Assembly (NCBI GenBank): GCA_016744725.1
Contig: JADGDW010000006.1
Location: forward strand, 1-11,641
Length of the DNA stretch: 11,641 nt
Reading direction: 5' to 3'
Origin: Candidatus Albibeggiatoa sp. nov. BB20
GTDB lineage: Bacteria; Pseudomonadota; Gammaproteobacteria; Beggiatoales; Beggiatoaceae
Positions 6,874 through 11,641 of the stretch are shown here, piece after piece (the stretch's first letter is position 1; every line of letters starts with the position of its first letter). A program made the position numbers and the translations under genes. Under the pieces are notes generated by a model. It did not search any database and was not told the DNA's origin. It was given only the letters and a program-made list of their open reading frames with translations.

Positions 6874-8874
6874 TTAATCCTGTTTCTCAAAGTATTCACG
6901 AATGGCTTCGATGCCTTTTTCTGCTATTTCCATTGGCGGGGTTTCTAAGGGATTTCCTGATATGTAAAGTTGTCGTAAATTTTGCAATTGCCTAAGCCAT
7001 ACTGGCAGCTCTTTTAGCTGATTATTTTCTAATCTTAAATAACTCAAGTTTTGCAGTTGCCCCATCGACGCTGGCAGCTCTTTTAGCTGGTTTTCATATA
7101 AATATAACAAACTCAAGTTTTGCAGTTGCCCAAACCACGCTGGAAGCTCTTTTAGCTGGTTATTACTTAAATCTAAAGAACTCAAGTTTTGCAGTTGCCC
7201 AAACGACGCTGGCAGCTCTTTTAGCTGGTTTTTTCCTAATCCTAATACACTCAAGTTTTGCAGTTGCCCAAACGACGCTGGCAGCTCTTTTAGCTGGTTA
7301 TGCTGTAATTCTAAATCACTCAAGTTTTGCAGTTGCCCAAACGACGCTGGCAGCTCTGTTAGCTGGTTTCTACTTAAACCTAAAGAACTCAAGTTTTGCA
7401 GTTGCCCAACCGAAGCTGGCAGTTCTTTTAGCTGGTTTCTACTTAAACCTAAAGAACTCAAGTTTTGCAGTTGCCCAACCGAAGCTGGCAGTTCTTTTAG
7501 CTGGTTTTCATATAATCTTAATTTACTCAAATTTTGCAGTTGCCCAAAGGCGGCGGGGAGTTTTTCAATTTTGTTGCCAACTATTGATAATTTTTGTAAA
7601 TTTTTCATATTAATTAAAGCATTAGGAATAGTAGCAAGTTCTGATTCATCTAAATTCAAGCCAATCACATTGTTATTTTCATCCACTGCATAGCCGTTAT
7701 CAGAACCAGTAATTTTATCTAAACTAATTTGCTGTAGTTTTTTACCAATTTCTTGCTCTAATTGCTGGATTTTCTCTAAATCAGTCATGCAAAGTTGTTT
7801 TTCTAATATTTGGACAATTTCATCATTTAAATCCAAGTGTTCTTGCAAATCCTGTAATTCAATACGATGATTTTCACTGATGGGATTTGATTCATTCAAT
7901 GCAAAAGACAAGGCTTTTCGATATTTTTCAAGATTCTCTTTACGACGCTGGAGCGGCACTAAAATACTGCGTTCAATTTGCTGTGCATCCGTTTCACTAA
8001 TACCCGATTGCACTCGGACTAGACTCAAGGTTTCTCGACAAATAAAGGTAATTTGCCCTTTACCCGTTTTAACACACTTTTCAACTGTTTCCCGATAACG
8101 CTTCAATGCCATTGTTGCAGGGGCTTTCACCAAATAAATCTTATAGCCCTCATCACTCGAATAAATCTTTGGATTCATGCCATTGGCTTCACTTTTTACC
8201 CGCTGTTTTGCATAACTATGCGCCTCATCAACAGAAATCCAACCATCCTCATCTTTATCCGCACTGCCTGTACGAATCCCCTCCAACAAATAATCCGTAT
8301 AAACTGACAACTCGCCTTCTTCACGCTCATAAGACAACTCCACCGAACTCGAAGAAGTCAAAATGGCTCGCCCTTCACCACCAAACTCATTTTTTAAATC
8401 AAGCTGACGACCACCATCTTTCGCATTCAAACCCTCAGCAAATGCACCACTGTAACAACAATCCAAAATAATCACTTGATGCTTAGAAGGACAATCATTT
8501 AAAAAACCGTGAATCGCAATTGCACTGACAGCCGTCGCCTTCACCAAACCACCATCAGATTTAGCCGTATTATGCGCGGTTAAAAACAAATGTCCTGAAC
8601 GGAAATCCTTAATCCCATGCCCAGAAAAATACAATACCACCACATCCTGCTTACTACGTCGTGTTGAAAAAATCTGCTCAATCGTCGTTTCAATCACAGT
8701 TTTATCAGGATTGGTCAACAACTCAACCTCATCAAAATCACCCATATCAACATCTTGCAACACCTCAGCCACCGCCTCAGCATCTTTAGTCGCACGCAAC
8801 AAGGGCTTTAAACCACCGTCACCTGTGGCTTCAGGATATTCACTGACTCCAATAACAACCGCATATTTTGCCAT
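6874..8874 (-). CDS. Caspase-like peptidase (C14) with EF-hand-like loop, helical linker and C-terminal LRR array
   Basis: This 666-aa multidomain protein has a caspase/metacaspase-type fold at about 1-250. The catalytic His is H86 in YFSGHG and the Cys is C140 in LDCCYSG, the usual C14 dyad. Residues 206-217 (DKDEDGWISVDE) match the 12-residue EF-hand calcium loop at all ligand positions. A helical region (about 255-385) has the NLEKYRKAL...NPISENHRIELQDLQEHL pattern I recall from cyanobacterial effector proteins. Residues about 402-640 hold roughly ten 23-residue leucine-rich repeats of the form NLSxLxLxxNQLKELPAsxGQLQ. The tail GIEAIREYFEKQD resembles the end of LRR arrays in ROCO-type proteins. 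There is no signal peptide or membrane segment, so it is cytosolic. The likely role is a sensor (LRR) coupled to a suicide or signalling protease. Both catalytic residues are intact. The ribosome binding site is weak. Confidence 0.88.
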   Translation of the reverse strand: MAKYAVVIGVSEYPEATGDGGLKPLLRATKDAEAVAEVLQDVDMGDFDEVELLTNPDKTVIETTIEQIFSTRRSKQDVVVLYFSGHGIKDFRSGHLFLTAHNTAKSDGGLVKATAVSAIAIHGFLNDCPSKHQVIILDCCYSGAFAEGLNAKDGGRQLDLKNEFGGEGRAILTSSSSVELSYEREEGELSVYTDYLLEGIRTGSADKDEDGWISVDEAHSYAKQRVKSEANGMNPKIYSSDEGYKIYLVKAPATMALKRYRETVEKCVKTGKGQITFICRETLSLVRVQSGISETDAQQIERSILVPLQRRKENLEKYRKALSFALNESNPISENHRIELQDLQEHLDLNDEIVQILEKQLCMTDLEKIQQLEQEIGKKLQQISLDKITGSDNGYAVDENNNVIGLNLDESELATIPNALINMKNLQKLSIVGNKIEKLPAAFGQLQNLSKLRLYENQLKELPASVGQLQNLSSLGLSRNQLKELPASVGQLQNLSSLGLSRNQLTELPASFGQLQNLSDLELQHNQLKELPASFGQLQNLSVLGLGKNQLKELPASFGQLQNLSSLDLSNNQLKELPAWFGQLQNLSLLYLYENQLKELPASMGQLQNLSYLRLENNQLKELPVWLRQLQNLRQLYISGNPLETPPMEIAEKGIEAIREYFEKQD
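6960..7600 (-). repeat. 69-bp tandem repeats encoding the LRR array
   Basis: Units recur every 69 bp (23 codons), seen as AACTCAAGTT-like cores at 7041, 7110, 7179, 7248, 7317, 7386, 7455 and 7524 on the plus strand. The backbone codons for QLKELPAS and GQLQNLS are almost unchanged between units, while codons for the LxLxxN segment vary. The outermost units are more diverged. Confidence 0.93.
7361..7498 (-). repeat. Perfect 69-bp tandem duplication within the LRR array
   Basis: Bases 7361-7429 and 7430-7498 are identical over all 69 positions by direct comparison. They encode two successive repeats with the same variable segment (SSLGLSRN). Other units differ at several bases, so this pair is the most recent duplication or conversion in the array. 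Confidence 0.92.
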
Positions 8875-9065
8875 AATGTGAAAATGAGCTGAAAAATGAT
8901 AGAAAGGATTATAACTTGAATAAATGATAAATTAACACAAAAGATAAAGTATAATGTTCTCTGTACTTACGAAAAGTGTGTGTTGGCAGAATCGATGATT
9001 TCGCGCCCAATGATAAAAGACATTAAGATAATGCTGCACAAAACCCGCATACTTGGGAAATCCAC
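8875..9065. promoter_or_regulatory. Divergent intergenic region with candidate promoters
   Basis: This gap lies between the caspase gene (minus) and the Cys-rich protein gene (plus). On the minus strand a TATAAT sits at 8913-8908, about 35 nt upstream of the caspase ATG. On the plus strand a TATAAT sits at 8950-8955. Neither has a convincing -35 box. I searched for the NifA site and for GG-N10-GC sigma-54 spacing and found neither here. The plus-strand genes may therefore use a housekeeping promoter. Confidence 0.35.
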
Positions 9066-9302
9066 ATGAATCAATTTACGCCCTGCCAAGGCAAAACCGC
9101 TTGCCGTGACGATGGCACACGTTGTTTGACCTGTAACAGAAGTTTTGATGAAATCACCCGTTTGCGTGAAGCATTAGACCAATTGGCTAGTTTGGCACTA
9201 GAATACGATTATGCCAATAGCGAAGAATACAGTGCTTACATTGCGCGTAAAATAGAAAAAACGATTGCTTACCGACGACAGGAATCAAATAATGCTGCTT
9301 GA
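9066..9302 (+). CDS. Small four-cysteine protein (DUF1289-like) upstream of hemerythrin
   Basis: This 78-aa protein has an N-terminal Cys cluster C7-x5-C13-x6-C20-x2-C23. The pattern TPCxxx...CLTCNRSFDEI recalls the DUF1289 zinc-ribbon type, in which a CxGCGRxLDEI motif follows two cysteines. The spacing differs, so the match is partial. The rest is a charged helical region (ITRLREALDQLASLALEYD ... RKIEKTIAYRRQ). Four cysteines suggest zinc or an iron-sulfur cluster. Its 3' end overlaps the hemerythrin start by 11 nt, so the two proteins are translated together. An oxygen- or iron-linked role is inferred from this pairing. Confidence 0.78.
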   Translation: MNQFTPCQGKTACRDDGTRCLTCNRSFDEITRLREALDQLASLALEYDYANSEEYSAYIARKIEKTIAYRRQESNNAA

Positions 9303-9690
9303 AAATTTCGAGTCTAGCTACGTGTTGGGCATGGAAGAGATGGATAACACCCATCGTGAATTTGTCACTTTGTTGAATCAACTGGATACCGCGTCCAAAT
9401 CCGATTTTATCCCGCTATTTGCACAATTACTCGAACATACTCAAGCCCATTTTGATACCGAAACGGAATGGATGCAAACCTGTAATTTTCCTGCTATTCG
9501 TGAACATATCGGCGAACACAAACGGGTATTAGGCGAATTGCAACGTTTTAATAGTCGAGTAGCAAAAGGCAATATCACGATGGGTCGCGCCTATGTACAA
9601 AATCAATTACCCAGTTGGTTTGAATCACACGCCCAAACGATGGACAGCGCCTTGGCTGCCAACATGAAAGCACACAAAGGACAAGCATGA
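9292..9690 (+). CDS. Bacteriohemerythrin (non-haem diiron O2-binding protein)
   Basis: This is a hemerythrin domain protein that reversibly binds O2 at a diiron site. From ATG 9292 it has 132 residues, the length of a single-domain bacteriohemerythrin. All seven canonical ligands are present: H21 (DNTHREF), H53 and E57 (AHFDTE), H72 and H76 (EHIGEHKRV), H113 and D118 (SHAQTMD). The upstream in-frame TTG at 9265 is rejected because CAGGAA (9279-9284) is well spaced for ATG 9292 and the family N-terminus (SSYVLGMEEMDNTH) follows directly. It overlaps the preceding Cys-rich gene by 11 nt. Near nif genes it could store or scavenge O2 around nitrogenase, an inference from context. Confidence 0.94.
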   Translation: MLLENFESSYVLGMEEMDNTHREFVTLLNQLDTASKSDFIPLFAQLLEHTQAHFDTETEWMQTCNFPAIREHIGEHKRVLGELQRFNSRVAKGNITMGRAYVQNQLPSWFESHAQTMDSALAANMKAHKGQA

Positions 9691-9759
9691 GCGATATGAT
9701 ACAACTCGTTAATTGCAGCAAATAATCCGTGATTGCTTCCACACAATGCAGAACATAAA

Positions 9760-10473
9760 TTAATCACAAACTTCCAGGCCTTGGATATTAGGATGAAACG
9801 TAATAATTTCAGCTAAAGTGGCAATCCCAAACAAAATAATCAATCCACCAATCATACGCCGCACCCATAAACGTCGAGTAAATTGCATCAGCCATTGTGC
9901 CGTCGTGCCCATCACAAATAACATCGGCAATGTGCCCAATCCAAACCACAACATAATCCAACCGCCTTGCATGGTATTACCACCAGCCAAAGCCAATCCC
10001 AATGCAGTATAAACCAATCCACATGGCAGCCATCCCCAAACCAAACCTAAACCTAAAGCCTGTAATGGATTTTTGATAGGTAAAAAACGCTGGCCTAATG
10101 GTGAGATTTTACCCCACAATATTGCACCCCATTTTTCCAAATAACTTAACGCTTGCCACCATGCACCAATGTACAAACCCAAGGCAATCATAAATAAACC
10201 TGAAATCCATAAATGAACACTATGTTGATAAGGAAGCTGCGATGAAAGTGTGCCGATGAAACCAATAATTAAACCCATTGAGACATAGGTACTGATGCGG
10301 CCTAAATTATAACTGAGGAGATAAGGTAATAATTTGACTGGGGAATGACGAACTGGCTCAGCCAAGCCCATCGTCAATGCACCGACAATCCCGCCACACA
10401 TACCAATGCAATGTACAGAACCAAGTAAACCCGTTAAAAAAGCTGAAATAAATAAAGGGATATCACCCAGCAT
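9760..10473 (-). CDS. Six-helix membrane protein, TauE/SafE-like (UreH/DsbD_2 class)
   Basis: This 237-aa integral membrane protein has about six predicted helices (approximately 5-33, 47-76, 86-106, 138-164, 170-196, 206-224). The N-terminus GSVHCIGMCGG has conserved C22 and C26, and the fourth helix has WGWLPCGLVYTAL with C151. This signature fits the 'sulfite exporter TauE/SafE' annotation class with the DsbD_2-type domain, found in many proteobacteria near cytochrome oxidase and copper genes. The three cysteines within or near the membrane suggest heavy-metal handling or thiol transfer rather than proven sulfite export. Its start overlaps the end of the hydrolase gene by 11 nt, so they are co-translated. 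Confidence 0.85.
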   Translation of the reverse strand: MLGDIPLFISAFLTGLLGSVHCIGMCGGIVGALTMGLAEPVRHSPVKLLPYLLSYNLGRISTYVSMGLIIGFIGTLSSQLPYQHSVHLWISGLFMIALGLYIGAWWQALSYLEKWGAILWGKISPLGQRFLPIKNPLQALGLGLVWGWLPCGLVYTALGLALAGGNTMQGGWIMLWFGLGTLPMLFVMGTTAQWLMQFTRRLWVRRMIGGLIILFGIATLAEIITFHPNIQGLEVCD

Positions 10474-11107
10474 CGCTCAACCCACAAAAATCTTGTGTTG
10501 CAGCCCACATTTCGGGTAATACATCTTTCAAACTGTGATCGCTATCATAAGGCTTTAACTCAACCCAATTGCGTTGTTGTGTGATGAAATTACGAGAAGC
10601 TTGAATCGGCACAACCGCATCATTTTCGCCATGTAAAATCAAAGTAGGTAATTGACGCTGTAAATCCTTATCTTGATACTGCATCGCATCTTTTATGAAA
10701 TCATAACTAATCAGCTCTTCACGTTCCCACGCATAGTGCATCATGCTGATTTCACCTTCGGTTTGCCAACGTTCAAAATTATCCTTACCCCAAACATCAA
10801 TGCAATTCGGGTAAAATTCTAATGCAGGTGCCATCAAGATCAACCGCTCAACTTGCGAATATTTTTGCGCTAACCACAACGAGACCAAACCACCTAAACT
10901 TGAACCAATCAAAGTCACAGGCTGCTGGGCTGGAAATAAGGCAGCAACTTGTTCTATTTGACGGGTTAATGTCATGTGATAAAAATCATCTTGATTTAAA
11001 TCTGGAATTTGAAGAGAAATGCCGTGTCTAGCAAATTGTTCCTGGAAAAAAACCGCTTTGCTAGAGCGTGGGTCAGAAGCCCAACCATGTAAATAAATGT
11101 AACTCAT
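10463..11107 (-). CDS. YqiA/YcfP-like alpha/beta hydrolase
   Basis: This 214-aa cytosolic alpha/beta-hydrolase is probably an esterase. The N-terminal strand and oxyanion region is YIYLHGWASDP, with HGW at 7-9. The nucleophile elbow GSSLGG has S70. The acid is D163 in LHGENDAVVP and the base is H191 in DSDHSL, so the triad looks complete. Length and the short HGW...SSKA opening resemble the YqiA/YcfP group of small esterases; the substrate is unknown. The gene overlaps the upstream coiled-coil gene by 4 nt (ATGA type) and the downstream membrane protein gene by 11 nt. Confidence 0.86.
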   Translation of the reverse strand: MSYIYLHGWASDPRSSKAVFFQEQFARHGISLQIPDLNQDDFYHMTLTRQIEQVAALFPAQQPVTLIGSSLGGLVSLWLAQKYSQVERLILMAPALEFYPNCIDVWGKDNFERWQTEGEISMMHYAWEREELISYDFIKDAMQYQDKDLQRQLPTLILHGENDAVVPIQASRNFITQQRNWVELKPYDSDHSLKDVLPEMWAATQDFCGLSDAG

Positions 11108-11469
11108 AACACCACTTTTGCAATAAATTTTAATACATTGCCTGCATATTGTGCGGCACGTTCACCTTTTGCTGCTGATTCAATAGATTGATTCAACTCA
11201 GAAATGGCCGCATTAACCTCTTCTTGTTTTAAACTACGAGGATTCATATTTTGCATCGTCATACTACGGTTTAACGAGTGCATTAAGGTTTCCATGCTTG
11301 AACCATGTGAATGCTTTAAAATATCGAGCTGCTTTTGTAAATACATCAACTGACGCGCTTGCATTGTGACCATTTTAAGTAATTCTTGAGTCACTTCCCA
11401 ATCAGGATCAAAGTCTGGTGCAGGCCCATTTAATGCTTCAGTATATTGTACAATTTTATCATTATCCAT
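11104..11469 (-). CDS. Unrecognised coiled-coil protein (121 aa)
   Basis: I do not recognise a family. The protein has an acidic N-terminus with a Pro/Asp motif (NGPAPDFDPDWEV). A long helix rich in Gln, Leu and Met follows (ELLKMVTMQARQLMYLQKQLDIL), which looks like a coiled coil. A second helical part has EEVNAAISELNQSIESAAKGE, and the C-terminus is hydrophobic. There is no signal peptide. A strong AAGGAGT ribosome binding site stands before the ATG. It is the first gene of a three-gene overlapping minus-strand unit, joined to the hydrolase by an ATGA overlap. Confidence 0.78.
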   Translation of the reverse strand: MDNDKIVQYTEALNGPAPDFDPDWEVTQELLKMVTMQARQLMYLQKQLDILKHSHGSSMETLMHSLNRSMTMQNMNPRSLKQEEVNAAISELNQSIESAAKGERAAQYAGNVLKFIAKVVL

Positions 11470-11641
11470 CGCGGCGACTCCTTGAGGATTTAATATAGAC
11501 TTCTCAGTTTTTTAGCGTTGATAAACTTGGAGAGTATTAAGATATTTTTTATATTATTTTGTTTCGCAGTGCTTCTTTATATGCTGTTGATAAAATAAAT
11601 GAAGCTTGTTGGTGAGAGGGCCCGGCTTTCCTGATGCTATT

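Noticed and set aside
6960..7600. CRISPR-like regular repeats
   Set aside because: The 69-bp period is in frame and codes for leucine-rich repeats; there are no short repeats separated by unique spacers.
8053..8471. Plus-strand frames opposite the caspase gene
   Set aside because: Antisense shadows with His/Pro/Asn-rich low-complexity translation.
9000..9065. Sigma-54 promoter before the Cys-rich gene, suggested by TTGGCAG near 8983-8989
   Set aside because: No GC follows GG at 10-nt spacing.
11548..11641. Possible minus-strand gene end entering from the right edge
   Set aside because: Two frames are open for about 30 codons and neither is recognisable; unsupported from this window alone.

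Overview
The window is AT-rich chromosomal DNA, most likely from a diazotrophic gammaproteobacterium. A filamentous sulfur oxidiser of the Beggiatoa/Thioploca/Thiothrix kind would fit. The reasons are a type II secretion ATPase, an Allochromatium-type ferredoxin, a sigma-54/NifA-type nif promoter, and a caspase-LRR protein of the sort common in large-genome filamentous bacteria. The taxonomic guess is inference; no rRNA or tRNA is present.

Layout. (1) 134-1834, plus strand: a GspE/PulE-type ATPase with no secretion partner genes beside it. (2) 1835-2428: a long gap with a decayed palindromic repeat just after gspE. It then holds a candidate NifA site (2269-2284) and a candidate sigma-54 promoter (2368-2383). 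(3) 2429-6287, plus strand: a seven-gene nitrogenase accessory operon. It encodes NifB, a 2[4Fe-4S] ferredoxin, a DUF269 NifX-associated protein, a CCE_0567-type small helical protein, the nif-specific ferredoxin III FdxB, and two proteins I cannot name. Two of its gaps carry copies of one palindromic repeat. (4) 6388-8874, minus strand: a two-gene module. One gene encodes a caspase-like peptidase with an EF-hand-like loop, a helical linker and about ten leucine-rich repeats. The other encodes an EACC1-type 'effector-associated constant component', so the pair looks like a biological-conflict or programmed-death system. (5) 9066-9690, plus strand: a small four-cysteine protein overlapping a bacteriohemerythrin gene. 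(6) 9760-11469, minus strand: three overlapping genes for a coiled-coil protein, a YqiA-like alpha/beta hydrolase, and a six-helix membrane protein of the TauE/SafE-like (DsbD_2) class.

How the parts fit. Region 3 makes the nitrogenase cofactor precursor (NifB-co) and supplies low-potential electrons. The hemerythrin pair could buffer oxygen for it. The caspase/EACC1 module lies on the opposite strand between the nif operon and the hemerythrin pair, and looks like an insertion into a once-longer nif-linked block. The strongest leads are this module, with a perfect 69-bp tandem duplication inside its LRR-coding DNA, and the two unnamed nif-operon proteins.
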